A stretch of 64,000 nucleotides of DNA, taken from contig NZ_AAYC01000018.1 in assembly GCF_000169455.1 (NCBI RefSeq), positions 16,847-80,846 on the forward strand, given 5' to 3'. Source of the DNA: Roseobacter sp. SK209-2-6 (GTDB lineage: Bacteria > Pseudomonadota > Alphaproteobacteria > Rhodobacterales > Rhodobacteraceae). Position 1 is the first letter of the stretch. Each line of letters begins with the position of its first letter. The translations under genes were made by a program, and so were the position numbers. The notes under the pieces were generated by a model that had not been told where the DNA came from, ran no database searches, and saw only the letters and a program-made list of their open reading frames with translations. This document shows positions 7,620-15,611 of the stretch, one piece after another.

Positions 7620-9049
7620 CAATGCCCCATGTGAGCCAGGAGTTGCAGCGTGTCTTTGATCAGGGCTGGGAGGCGCCTGCCCTGATCGATGAGGCGCAGG
7701 AGCTGACCTATGGTGAGCTCTATGCGCGGGCTGCGGCGATTTCCAACTGGATGTCGCAACAGGGGATCGGGGCCGGAGATGTGGTGGCGCTGCGGCTGAG
7801 CAATGGCTGGGTTCTGGCTGCAAGCTATCTGGCCTGCATCCTTGGTGGCCAATGCTTTGTGCCGGTAAACCCGGAGTTGAGCGAAGAGGATCAGGCCTAT
7901 ATCCTGCAACGGGTTTCGCCACGCCTCGTGATTGAGGATGAGACGGCGATCCGAGCGCTGGAGTTTGTCACAGCAACCGGACCTGAGTTTGGCGAAGCGG
8001 CTGATACTGCTCGGGCCATCTTCTTTACCGCAGGGACAACCGGTCGACCCAAAGGGGTCCGTCACCGCTTGAGCGGGCTGATGGCTAGTGCCACCGCCTT
8101 TAATGCAGCAGCGGGTCTGGATGCGACGGCGCGGATGTATCACGTACTGCCGATGACCTATATGGCCGGTTTTCTGAACACGCTGCTTTGCCCATGGATG
8201 GCCGGTGGCTCTGTGGTTCTGGGGCCGCGTTTTGCTCCGGCCAATGCGCTGGACTTCTGGAGCTTCCCCCAGTCTAAGGGCTGCAATACAATTTGGATCA
8301 CCCCAACGATTGCCGCGGTTTTGGCGCGGATGACGCGGGATCCTGCGATTGCGGCCACTGTCGGAGAGAGCTTCAGCCGGATCTTCTGCGGCACGGCGCC
8401 ACTGACCTCGCATATCCGTCAGTCCTTCCTGAAGAAATTCGGATGCCCGCTGCAGGAAAGCTACGGTATGAGCGAAGTGCTCTTTGTGGCGCTGCAGAGC
8501 CGTGAAGATGCGCTTGTGAAAACCAATGCGGGTAGCCTGCTGGCTGGTGTGGAGCTTAGCTTCCGCCCCGCGGCGGATCAGGAAGAGGTCGAGGAGATGG
8601 TGGTCCATGCGCCCTGGTCTCTGGAGACATATCTGCTTGAGGATCGCGAAGAGACACCGCTGACCGCAGCGGGTGGCATGCCCTCGGGCGATGTGGCCAA
8701 GATCGATGAGGGCTGTCTTTGGATCACCGGACGTCTGAAGGATCTGATCATCCGCGGCGGGGTCAATGTCTCCCCGGTGGCCATTGAGGACGTGCTGTCC
8801 AGCGACCCGGATGTGGCGGATGTGGCGGTGGCCGGGGTCGAGGACCCGGTCTGGGGTGAGGCTATTGGCGCCTATCTGGTGGCTGCTGAGGGCGTTGATC
8901 GCGACGCGTTGCAGACTCGTCTGCGCAGTCTGTGCACTGAAAAACTGGCTGCGAGCATGCGCCCGGACCGCTATGTCTGGTTGGACCGGCTGCCACGGTC
9001 CAGCGTTGGCAAGGTTCAAAAGTTCCTGCTGAAAGAGGCTCAGGCGTGA
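7616..9049 (+). CDS. ANL-superfamily acid:ACP or acid:CoA ligase (adenylating enzyme)
   Basis: The 477-residue product has all core adenylation motifs: phosphate-binding FFTAGTTGRPKGV (136-148), YGMSE (283-287), GDVAKIDEG with GRLKDLIIRGG at the hinge (358-382) and the catalytic lysine in SSVGK (Lys466). It activates a carboxylic acid as acyl-AMP and transfers it to a thiol. The free-standing acyl carrier protein 1.3 kb downstream is the likeliest acceptor, though CoA is possible. It is shorter than most acyl-CoA ligases (about 500-550). Coupled by ATGA overlap to the aldolase-like gene and by GTGA overlap to the next. The acid is unknown; a short hydroxy acid is my inference. Confidence 0.88.
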   Translation: MTMPHVSQELQRVFDQGWEAPALIDEAQELTYGELYARAAAISNWMSQQGIGAGDVVALRLSNGWVLAASYLACILGGQCFVPVNPELSEEDQAYILQRVSPRLVIEDETAIRALEFVTATGPEFGEAADTARAIFFTAGTTGRPKGVRHRLSGLMASATAFNAAAGLDATARMYHVLPMTYMAGFLNTLLCPWMAGGSVVLGPRFAPANALDFWSFPQSKGCNTIWITPTIAAVLARMTRDPAIAATVGESFSRIFCGTAPLTSHIRQSFLKKFGCPLQESYGMSEVLFVALQSREDALVKTNAGSLLAGVELSFRPAADQEEVEEMVVHAPWSLETYLLEDREETPLTAAGGMPSGDVAKIDEGCLWITGRLKDLIIRGGVNVSPVAIEDVLSSDPDVADVAVAGVEDPVWGEAIGAYLVAAEGVDRDALQTRLRSLCTEKLAASMRPDRYVWLDRLPRSSVGKVQKFLLKEAQA

Positions 9050-9675
9050 TCCTTGGTTTTGCGCATTTGATGGTCAATACCGATGATATTGACACCGCCG
9101 AGGAGGCCTGGCGCGCGCGCGGGTATCAGCGCAGCGCCTATCATCAGAAAGCGCCGAACCACCCTTCTAAAGAGGCCTATACTGGCAGCTACCACCCCGA
9201 ACATGATCTCCTGCTGATGGCGGGGGAGGGGCTCTGGCCACTGGAACTGACCTGCCATGGGGCGATTTCCGGGGAAAACCGGCAAATCACCTGGGGCGCG
9301 GAGCAGCTGGAGCTGGCCTGTCCGCAACCGGAGCAGCTGCGCGCCCTGTTCGAGCAGGGCCTGGGCTTCAAACCTCAGGAGGATGGCAGCTTGGAACTGG
9401 CTGCTCGCTTGCCCAGCTGGCGTTGCCGGGTCTTGGTCGCACAAAGCGATGCCCCCCCTCCGCGTCTGGATGCGGCGGGCGCCACCGGTCTGGCCTTTTA
9501 TGTGCGCCGGATCGCAGAGGAAGCAGAGACGTTGCAGGCCCTGGGTGCCACCGATATGAGTGGCGTTTTCAACCTGTCCCTTGGCGAGCGCGCCATGAAG
9601 ATTGCACTGATGCGGGCGCCGGGCGGGCCGCTGATTGAACTGATAGAGTTAGACGCAAAAGCGTTGAGGAGTTGA
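9046..9675 (+). CDS. VOC (glyoxalase/epimerase-fold) family protein
   Basis: The GTG at 9046 overlaps the stop of the ligase gene. The 209-residue protein opens with ILGFAHLMVNTDDIDTAEEAWRARGY, typical of a first VOC beta-alpha-beta module with a His metal ligand. A second module follows from about residue 75 (LELACPQPEQLRALFEQGLGF) and a third near 140 (GLAFYVRRIAEEAETL). VOC proteins include isomerases, dioxygenases and epimerases acting on small acids. Here it probably alters the acyl precursor made or activated by its neighbours. I cannot assign the reaction. Confidence 0.7.
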   Translation: MILGFAHLMVNTDDIDTAEEAWRARGYQRSAYHQKAPNHPSKEAYTGSYHPEHDLLLMAGEGLWPLELTCHGAISGENRQITWGAEQLELACPQPEQLRALFEQGLGFKPQEDGSLELAARLPSWRCRVLVAQSDAPPPRLDAAGATGLAFYVRRIAEEAETLQALGATDMSGVFNLSLGERAMKIALMRAPGGPLIELIELDAKALRS

Positions 9676-9679
9676 GCTT

Positions 9680-10351
9680 ATGAGCCGTACCATCGTTGAT
9701 CTCACCATGCTGCTGGAAGAGGGGATGCAGACCTTCCCGACTCTTTGGCATCCCTTTGTCGAAATCACTCAGCTGGGGCGCCACGGGATTGAGGACCGAG
9801 AAACCCGGAAACTGGTGATCGGCACGCATACCGGCACCCATATCGATGCGCCGCGCCATTTCATCGATGGTGGCGAGACCATTGATAATATCACCCTTGA
9901 TCCAATGGTTGGTCCCGCTTCAGTGCTGGATATGCGCAGCTTTGGCGCGGATGCAGAGGTGCAGCCGGAAGATCTGGAAAAGGCGCTGGCGGGCCGTTCT
10001 GCGGAACGCGTCCTGCTGCAATATGGCTGGGACAGCACCCTGGGCACGATGGGCTACTATGATCGTTCTCCCTATCTGTCGGAAGCAGCAGCGCAATGGC
10101 TGGTGGATCAGGGCTGTCGCCTCTTGGGTATGGATACGGCGATGCCGGACAACCCCAAGAATGGTCGTGGTAGTGACAACGACTCCCCGAACCACACCAT
10201 CCTGCTGGGCAATAATGTCCTGCTGGTTGAATATATGGTCAACCTGACCAGCCTGCCGACCGAAGGCGAAGTCTTCCTGGTTGTGGCGCCGATGAAGATC
10301 CGTGAGGGCGACGGCGCTCCGGTGCGGGCGTTTGCTATCCTTGAGGACTAA
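9680..10351 (+). CDS. Cyclase-family metal-dependent hydrolase (KynB-like fold)
   Basis: The 223-residue protein has the cyclase-family (PF04199) signature HTGTHIDAPRHF at residues 50-61, which carries metal ligands in kynurenine formamidase, and a later GMDTAMPDNP segment. A GGAG sequence lies about 8 nt before the ATG. Family members hydrolyse amides, lactones or related bonds. No tryptophan-degradation gene is nearby. Its position between an acid ligase and an acyl carrier protein argues for a role in side-chain synthesis, for instance opening or closing a lactone. That role is inference. Confidence 0.78.
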   Translation: MSRTIVDLTMLLEEGMQTFPTLWHPFVEITQLGRHGIEDRETRKLVIGTHTGTHIDAPRHFIDGGETIDNITLDPMVGPASVLDMRSFGADAEVQPEDLEKALAGRSAERVLLQYGWDSTLGTMGYYDRSPYLSEAAAQWLVDQGCRLLGMDTAMPDNPKNGRGSDNDSPNHTILLGNNVLLVEYMVNLTSLPTEGEVFLVVAPMKIREGDGAPVRAFAILED

Positions 10352-10355
10352 AGAG

Positions 10356-10607
10356 ATGAGCGAATACCAGACTTGGCTGGCAGAATGGTTTTCGGCGCAG
10401 GCGCCGGATGTTTCCTTGGCCCCGCAAGATAACTTCTTTGATATCGGCGCCATCGATTCCTTTGGTGTCATCGAGCTGATTGAGGCTGCGGAAGACGCCT
10501 TTGATATCCGCTTCAGCAACGATGATTTCCAGGATCGCCGGTTCTCTTCGATTGCCGGGTTGGCGGAGATTCTGAGCGAGAAAAAGTCCGATGCGGTCTC
10601 AGTATAA
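10356..10607 (+). CDS. Free-standing acyl carrier protein
   Basis: An 83-residue acidic protein with the phosphopantetheine attachment site DNFFDIGAIDSFGVIEL; Ser35 is the expected modified residue. Length and composition are typical of carrier proteins, not of a truncated synthase. GAGGA lies 8 nt before the ATG. It overlaps the following acyltransferase gene by 17 bp. With the upstream adenylating enzyme it makes a loading pair comparable in logic to the RfbK/RfbL pair proposed for tetronate synthesis in Vibrio cholerae O1. It probably hands an activated acyl group to the N-acyltransferase. Confidence 0.88.
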   Translation: MSEYQTWLAEWFSAQAPDVSLAPQDNFFDIGAIDSFGVIELIEAAEDAFDIRFSNDDFQDRRFSSIAGLAEILSEKKSDAVSV

Positions 10608-11394
10608 TCGATCTGACCTTGATCGGGCACTGGCAGAGTTGCCGATCGCTGAAGGGGATGTGCTGTTCCTGCATTCCAACATTGGCTTTTTTGGTCGCAT
10701 GGAAGGGGCTGGCTCGATGGACGACATCTGTGCCGCCTTTGTTGAGGCTCTCTTCGAGCGGCTGGGGCCGGGCGGCACTCTGGTGGTGCCGGTCTTTACC
10801 TATTCTTTCTCCAGGGGGGAGGTCTTTGATCCGGAGGGCAGCGCCTCTGCCATGGGCGCCTTTTCCGAATGGATCCGTCGCCATCCAGATGCCAAACGCT
10901 CCTTGGATCCCAGTTATTCAGTTGCAGCCCTGGGCGCCCGCGCCCAGGAACTGACGCAAAACGCGCCAGAAAACAGCTTTGGTCCAGGCAGTTTCTTTGC
11001 GCGCTTCGATCAGCTCGAAGGCGCGATTTGCAATCTGAACTTTGATGCGGGCTCAACCTATCTGCATTATCTTGAGCGTCAGCGGCAGGTGCCCTATCGG
11101 TTCGACAAGAGCTTTGAGGGCACAATCCGTGAGGCTGGCATTGAGCGTGCAGCGCAGAGTACAATCTATGTGCGCTATCTCAGCGATGATCTGACCGCAG
11201 CGGCTTTTGAACCCTTCCATAGGGTGGCTTTGGAGCGTGGAGATTTCCAGACCCAGGCGCTTGGCCGAGGTCAGATCGGTGTGATCCGCACCACAGCCTG
11301 TCGGCAGCTTTTGGATGCGGTTCTTCCAGAGCGCCCCTGGCTTCTAACGCGCGCGGATGGCGCTGGAATAGCACCGGTTTTGACGCCCGAATAA
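10591..11394 (+). CDS. AAC(3)-fold sugar N-acyltransferase
   Basis: The 267-residue protein matches the antibiotic N-acetyltransferase fold (PF02522): VLFLHSNIGFFGRMEG (24-39), RLGPGGTLVVPVFTYSF (57-73) and RSLDPSYSVAALG (103-115). In aminoglycoside-resistance enzymes the last motif reads RSxHP; here Asp106 replaces the histidine. Together with the location between an acyl carrier protein and the pseudaminic acid operon, this argues for acylation of an amino sugar and against drug resistance. The acyl donor may be the adjacent carrier protein or an acyl-CoA. Last gene of the acyl cassette; a 257-bp gap follows. Confidence 0.8.
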   Translation: MRSQYNRSDLDRALAELPIAEGDVLFLHSNIGFFGRMEGAGSMDDICAAFVEALFERLGPGGTLVVPVFTYSFSRGEVFDPEGSASAMGAFSEWIRRHPDAKRSLDPSYSVAALGARAQELTQNAPENSFGPGSFFARFDQLEGAICNLNFDAGSTYLHYLERQRQVPYRFDKSFEGTIREAGIERAAQSTIYVRYLSDDLTAAAFEPFHRVALERGDFQTQALGRGQIGVIRTTACRQLLDAVLPERPWLLTRADGAGIAPVLTPE

Positions 11395-11651
11395 TATGGG
11401 AATACCGCTGCTTTTTCGGGAAGACAGAGGCAGGTTTTCGGGGCATAAGGGCGCTGAAATTGGGGGGGTAAAGAGAAGTTCCACTTAAGGCTGTACGGGC
11501 CAGGTGGCCTTCGCTTTACATGAAAAATACCCTATGCTAGGTAGCGCAAAAAAACAGCCTTCGAGCCCGCGCTACCTTTAAAACAGGTGGGATGAAGGCA
11601 AAACTGTTTAACGAATGCTTTCATTCAAGACATAGATATAGAGGAAATGAT
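11395..11651 (+). promoter_or_regulatory. Gap upstream of pseB, probable promoter region
   Basis: These 257 bp divide the acyl cassette from the pseudaminate operon and are the only sizeable break between 6.5 and 21.8 kb. TTTACA at 11515-11520 followed by TATGCT at 11533-11538 looks promoter-like but the 12-bp spacing is too short. No terminator-like hairpin is evident, so read-through from the acyl cassette is possible. A GAGG sequence just before 11652 is the pseB ribosome site. Confidence 0.3.
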
Positions 11652-12650
11652 ATGCTCTCTGGTGGTTCAATCCTGATTACTGGCGGAACCGGCTCCTTTG
11701 GCCACGCATTTACCAAGATGACGCTAGAGCGTTACAACCCCAAACGCATTGTTATCCTGTCCCGCGACGAGATGAAGCAGTGGGAAATGGCCAAGCTATT
11801 CAAGGGGGACAACCGCGTTCGCTTTTTCATTGGGGATGTGCGTGATAAGGATCGTCTCTACCGCGCTTTGGATGGTATCGATTATGTGGTCCATGCAGCG
11901 GCAACCAAGATCGTGCCAACAGCAGAATACAACCCCTTTGAGTGCATCAAGACCAATATTAATGGCGCGATGAACTTGATTGATGCCTGCATCGATAAAG
12001 GCGTGAAGCGCGTTGTTGCCCTGTCAACTGACAAGGCCAGCAGCCCCATCAACCTCTATGGCGCTACTAAACTGGCATCTGACAAACTCTTTGTGGCCGG
12101 CAACTCCTATGTGGGAGAGCATGATACCCGCTTTGGTGTTGTGCGCTATGGCAATGTCATGGGCTCGCGCGGGTCGGTCATTCCCTTCTTCCTCTCCACG
12201 CGTGACAGCGGCACTCTGACCATCACTGATGAGCGTATGACCCGTTTCATGATCACTCTGGAACAGGGTGTTGAACTGGTCTGGAAGGCCTTCGACGATA
12301 TGGAAGGCGGCGAGATCTACGTGCAGAAGATCCCCTCCATGAAGGTGACTGAACTGGCCAAGGCGCTGGCGCCAAATGCCAAACTGGAATACATCGGCAT
12401 CCGCCCAGGCGAGAAACTGCATGAGCAAATGATTGGCCCTGAGGATTCGTTGACCACCTATGAGTATGACGACTACTTCAAGATCCTGCCAGTGATCCAT
12501 GAGGCAGCCTCCAATCCGGCGATGATCAAAGACGGGCGCAAGGTTGCAGAGGGTTTCCATTATACCAGTGACAACAACAGCGAGTGGATGACCAGCGAAG
12601 AACTTCTGTCCTGGGTGGAACAGAACTCCAAGGAAATTGGTAAGATCTGA
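11652..12650 (+). CDS. pseB: UDP-GlcNAc 4,6-dehydratase, C5-inverting (PseB)
   Basis: I start this gene at 11652, which follows GAGG at good spacing; an upstream in-frame ATG at 11592 adds an unconvincing extension. The 332-residue soluble SDR enzyme shows ITGGTGSFG for NAD(P) binding, LSTDKASSPINLYGATK containing the Tyr-x-x-x-Lys catalytic pair, and YGNVMGSRGSVIP. It converts UDP-GlcNAc to UDP-2-acetamido-2,6-dideoxy-L-arabino-hexos-4-ulose, the first pseudaminic acid step. The short length without membrane helices separates it from the WbpM/CapD-type enzyme at 55.7 kb. It overlaps pseC by one base (TGATG). Confidence 0.93.
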   Translation: MLSGGSILITGGTGSFGHAFTKMTLERYNPKRIVILSRDEMKQWEMAKLFKGDNRVRFFIGDVRDKDRLYRALDGIDYVVHAAATKIVPTAEYNPFECIKTNINGAMNLIDACIDKGVKRVVALSTDKASSPINLYGATKLASDKLFVAGNSYVGEHDTRFGVVRYGNVMGSRGSVIPFFLSTRDSGTLTITDERMTRFMITLEQGVELVWKAFDDMEGGEIYVQKIPSMKVTELAKALAPNAKLEYIGIRPGEKLHEQMIGPEDSLTTYEYDDYFKILPVIHEAASNPAMIKDGRKVAEGFHYTSDNNSEWMTSEELLSWVEQNSKEIGKI

Positions 12651-13810
12651 TGATACCCTACGGTCGTCAGGATATCTCGACCGATGATATTGAAGCTGTC
12701 GTCGAGGTGTTGAACTCAGACTTTCTGACCCAAGGTCAGAAAGTCCCGGCCTTTGAAGAGGCTGTTGCAAAGGCCAGCGGGGCTGCGCATGCGGTGGCGG
12801 TGAATAGTGCCACCTCTGCTCTGCACATCGCCTGTATGGCCTTGGGTGTCGGACCCGGAGATCGGGTCTGGACCAGTCCTATTACTTTTGTCGCCAGCGC
12901 CAACTCTGCCCTCTATTGTGGGGCAGAGGTGGATTTTGTCGATGTGGATGCGCGCAGCTACAATATGTGCCCGAAGGCTCTGGAGGCCAAGCTGCAGCAA
13001 GCCGAGGCCAGCGATCAGCTTCCCAAAGTGGTGATCCCGGTCCATCTCTGCGGCCAATCCTGCGACATGGAAGCCATTGGCAAGCTGGCACTGCGCTATG
13101 GGTTCAAGGTCATCGAGGATGCCTCCCACGCCATTGGCGGGGCTTACCAAGACCAGCCGGTCGGATCTGGGCGCTATTCCGATATCACCGTCTTCAGCTT
13201 CCACCCGGTCAAGATCGTGACCACCGCAGAGGGTGGCGTTGCGGTGACCAATGATGCGGCTCTGGCCCAGAAGATGGGTCTGGCACGCAGCCATGGTGTG
13301 ACCCGTGACCCGGATCTGATGGTTGGTGAAAGCGATGGCCCTTGGTACTATCAGCAGGTAGATCTAGGTTATAACTACCGTATGACAGAGCTGCAGGCGG
13401 CTTTGGGGCTTAGCCAGATGACCCGCCTTGAGGAATTCGTCAGCCGCCGTCATGTGCTGGCCAAGCGCTACAATATGCTCTTGGCGGATTTGCCGCTGAT
13501 CCTCCCCTGGCAGCATCCAGAGACCTATTCAGGACTGCATCTCTATGTGGTGCAGGTGGATGATCGGACCTGTGATCTGTCGCGACGCCAGGTCTTTGAG
13601 GCGCTGCGTGCCGCTGGGATTGGCGTGAATGTGCATTACATTCCTGTGCATACCCAGCCCTACTATCGTGACCTGCGGCCGCAGGGATATGATCCGCTGC
13701 CCAATGCCATGGGCTATTACAGCCGAGCCATCAGCCTGCCGATGTTCCCGACAATGACGGAAGAACAGCAGGATCAGGTGGTAAGCGCGCTTACGCAGAT
13801 CCTGAACTGA
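12650..13810 (+). CDS. pseC: UDP-4-keto-6-deoxy-L-AltNAc 4-aminotransferase (PseC)
   Basis: A 386-residue PLP enzyme of the DegT/DnrJ/EryC1/StrS family. MIPYGRQDISTDDIEAV at the N-terminus is typical of PseC. VIEDASHAIGGAY contains the Asp that contacts the PLP ring nitrogen and FSFHPVKIVTTAEGG carries the Schiff-base lysine. It installs the C4 amino group that PseH normally acetylates. Overlaps both pseB and pseF by one base in TGATG arrangements, so the genes are translationally coupled. Confidence 0.93.
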   Translation: MIPYGRQDISTDDIEAVVEVLNSDFLTQGQKVPAFEEAVAKASGAAHAVAVNSATSALHIACMALGVGPGDRVWTSPITFVASANSALYCGAEVDFVDVDARSYNMCPKALEAKLQQAEASDQLPKVVIPVHLCGQSCDMEAIGKLALRYGFKVIEDASHAIGGAYQDQPVGSGRYSDITVFSFHPVKIVTTAEGGVAVTNDAALAQKMGLARSHGVTRDPDLMVGESDGPWYYQQVDLGYNYRMTELQAALGLSQMTRLEEFVSRRHVLAKRYNMLLADLPLILPWQHPETYSGLHLYVVQVDDRTCDLSRRQVFEALRAAGIGVNVHYIPVHTQPYYRDLRPQGYDPLPNAMGYYSRAISLPMFPTMTEEQQDQVVSALTQILN

Positions 13811-14511
13811 TGGCGATTGCAGTCATTCCCGCCCGCGGCGGCAGCAAGCGGATTCCGAGAAAGAACATCAAGCCTTTCTGCGGCAAGCCCATGATCGCCT
13901 GGACCATCGAAGCCGCGGCGCAGAGTGGCTGTTTTGATCGTATCATCGTTTCGACTGATGACGCCGAAATCGCTGAAGTGGCCCGGGATTGCGGGGCCGA
14001 AACCCCTTTTGTACGCCCGCCGGAGCTGTCGGATGATCACACCGGCACCGGACCCGTGGTGGCCCATGCCATCCAATGGCTGGGACAGGCGGGCAAAGCG
14101 CCGGATCTGGCCTGCTGCCTCTATGCCACGGCGCCCTTTTTGCAGGCGGAAGACATCCGGCGCGGCTATGAGGTAATCCAGGAACAGGGAGCCGATTATG
14201 CCTTTTCGGTTGCCAGCTTCGCCTTTCCGATCCAGCGCGCGCTCTACCTGACCGAGGCGGGGCGGCTGGCCATGTTCCAGCCCGAACATCTTGCAACCCG
14301 CTCGCAGGATTTGACCGAGGCCTATCACGATGCTGGCCAATTCTACTGGGGCACCGCCCAGGCCTGGTGTGAGGAGCGGCGCTTGTTTGACACGGGCTCA
14401 ATTCCGATTGTGCTGCCACGCCACCGAGTGCAGGATATTGATGTGCCCGAGGATTGGGAACGGGCCGAGTGGATGCTGAAGGCGATGCAGCTGCAAAAGG
14501 CAAACGCATGA
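13810..14511 (+). CDS. pseF: Pseudaminic acid cytidylyltransferase (PseF)
   Basis: The 233-residue protein starts with AVIPARGGSKRIPRKNIKPFCGKPMI, the CTP-binding signature of CMP-sugar synthetases, and has YATAPFL and the HDAGQFYWG segment typical of the PseF branch. It activates pseudaminic acid as CMP-Pse, using CTP. It is clearly distinct from the NeuA-HAD fusion at 23.4 kb, which shares only the fold. It overlaps pseG by four bases (ATGA). Confidence 0.92.
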   Translation: MAIAVIPARGGSKRIPRKNIKPFCGKPMIAWTIEAAAQSGCFDRIIVSTDDAEIAEVARDCGAETPFVRPPELSDDHTGTGPVVAHAIQWLGQAGKAPDLACCLYATAPFLQAEDIRRGYEVIQEQGADYAFSVASFAFPIQRALYLTEAGRLAMFQPEHLATRSQDLTEAYHDAGQFYWGTAQAWCEERRLFDTGSIPIVLPRHRVQDIDVPEDWERAEWMLKAMQLQKANA

Positions 14512-15611
14512 AGGTCGCAATCCGGGTCGATGCCTCCATCCAGATCGGGTCCGGGCATGTGGCGCGCTGTCTGACACTGGCCGCAGTTCTGCGCCAGGCG
14601 GGGGCAGAGGTCCTGTTTCTCTGCCGTGACCACCCCGGCCATATGGGCGCTTTGATTGAGAACCAGGGCTTCTCCCTCGCTCTGCTTCCGGCAACAGCTG
14701 CTCCTGCTGGTGAGGGGTCGGATCTGGCCCATGCGGCTTGGCTGGGGTCTTCGCAAATGACCGATGCAGAGCAGTGCCAAGCGGCGTTGCAGGGGTTTGG
14801 GCGTCCGGACTGGCTGATCGTGGATCACTATGCGCTGGATGCGCGCTGGCAGCGGCGTCTGCGATCAGAGGTTGGGCGCATCCTGGTGATTGACGATCTG
14901 GCGGACCGGGACCATGCCTGTGACCTGCTGCTGGATCAGAACCTGGGGCGTGAAGCTGGCGACTATGAGGGGCGGGTCCCTGCTGGCTGTCAGGTTCTCT
15001 GCGGGCCGCATTATGCTTTGCTGCGCCCAGAGTTCGCGGCGCTGCGCGAACAAAGCCTGCAGCGCCATCGCAGCGCGCCGCGTCAAGTGCTGATCACCCT
15101 CGGCGGGGTGGATCAAGACAATGTCACTGGGCAGGTTCTCTCTGTGTTGCAGGGCTGCAATCTGCCACAGGACATGCAGGTTACCGTCATTATGGGCGCC
15201 ACTGCTCCCCATGTGGAGGAGGTGCGTCGTCAGGCCCGGACCATGGTTTTCCAATGTGAGGTGGTTGTGGCTGTGTCGGATATGGCTGAACGCATGGTAC
15301 AGGCCGATCTGTCGATTGGGGCTGCGGGCAGCACCACCTGGGAACGTGCCTGCCTTGGCCTGCCCAGCCTGATTGTGGTTCTGGCAGAGAACCAGACAGG
15401 CATTGCCCAGGCCATTTCCGAAGCCGGAGCCGCTCTTTATGCGGGTAAGGCGGCTGAGGCTGATTTCCCGAAACAGCTGCGTCGCGCGGTTCTACAATGT
15501 CTGAGCGAGCCGGGGCTCCTTTCCAGGATGGGTGTGCGTGCCGCTGCCATCGTGGATGGGGTGGGGGCCTCCCGCGTGCAACTCGCTATGCAAGGAGAGA
15601 TTCAGTCGTGA
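14508..15611 (+). CDS. pseG: UDP-2,4-diacetamido-2,4,6-trideoxy-L-altrose hydrolase (PseG)
   Basis: From the ATG at 14508, which overlaps the pseF stop, the product has 367 residues. VDASIQIGSGHVARCL near the N-terminus contains the catalytic His17 equivalent of the PseG/MurG-like family, and DDLADRDHACDLLLDQN follows the first domain. The GT-B C-terminal domain ends with GAAGSTTWERACLGLPSLIV. PseG removes UDP to release the trideoxy sugar for PseI. C. jejuni PseG is about 275 residues; the extra length here lies mostly in the C-terminal half. No GNAT (PseH) domain is fused. Confidence 0.9.
   Translation: MKVAIRVDASIQIGSGHVARCLTLAAVLRQAGAEVLFLCRDHPGHMGALIENQGFSLALLPATAAPAGEGSDLAHAAWLGSSQMTDAEQCQAALQGFGRPDWLIVDHYALDARWQRRLRSEVGRILVIDDLADRDHACDLLLDQNLGREAGDYEGRVPAGCQVLCGPHYALLRPEFAALREQSLQRHRSAPRQVLITLGGVDQDNVTGQVLSVLQGCNLPQDMQVTVIMGATAPHVEEVRRQARTMVFQCEVVVAVSDMAERMVQADLSIGAAGSTTWERACLGLPSLIVVLAENQTGIAQAISEAGAALYAGKAAEADFPKQLRRAVLQCLSEPGLLSRMGVRAAAIVDGVGASRVQLAMQGEIQS

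Noticed and set aside
7601..9019. A 472-residue frame antisense to the ANL ligase
   Set aside because: All adenylation motifs lie in the sense frame; the antisense product is compositionally odd (rich in His, Gln, Arg) and matches no family.
9680..10351. Kynurenine formamidase of tryptophan degradation
   Set aside because: The HTGTHIDAPRHF motif is family-wide and no kynurenine pathway gene is present.
10591..11394. Antibiotic resistance gene
   Set aside because: Despite the AAC(3) fold, the key motif is changed and the context is amino-sugar acylation.
11515..11538. Sigma-70 promoter before pseB
   Set aside because: The boxes TTTACA and TATGCT are separated by only 12 bp.
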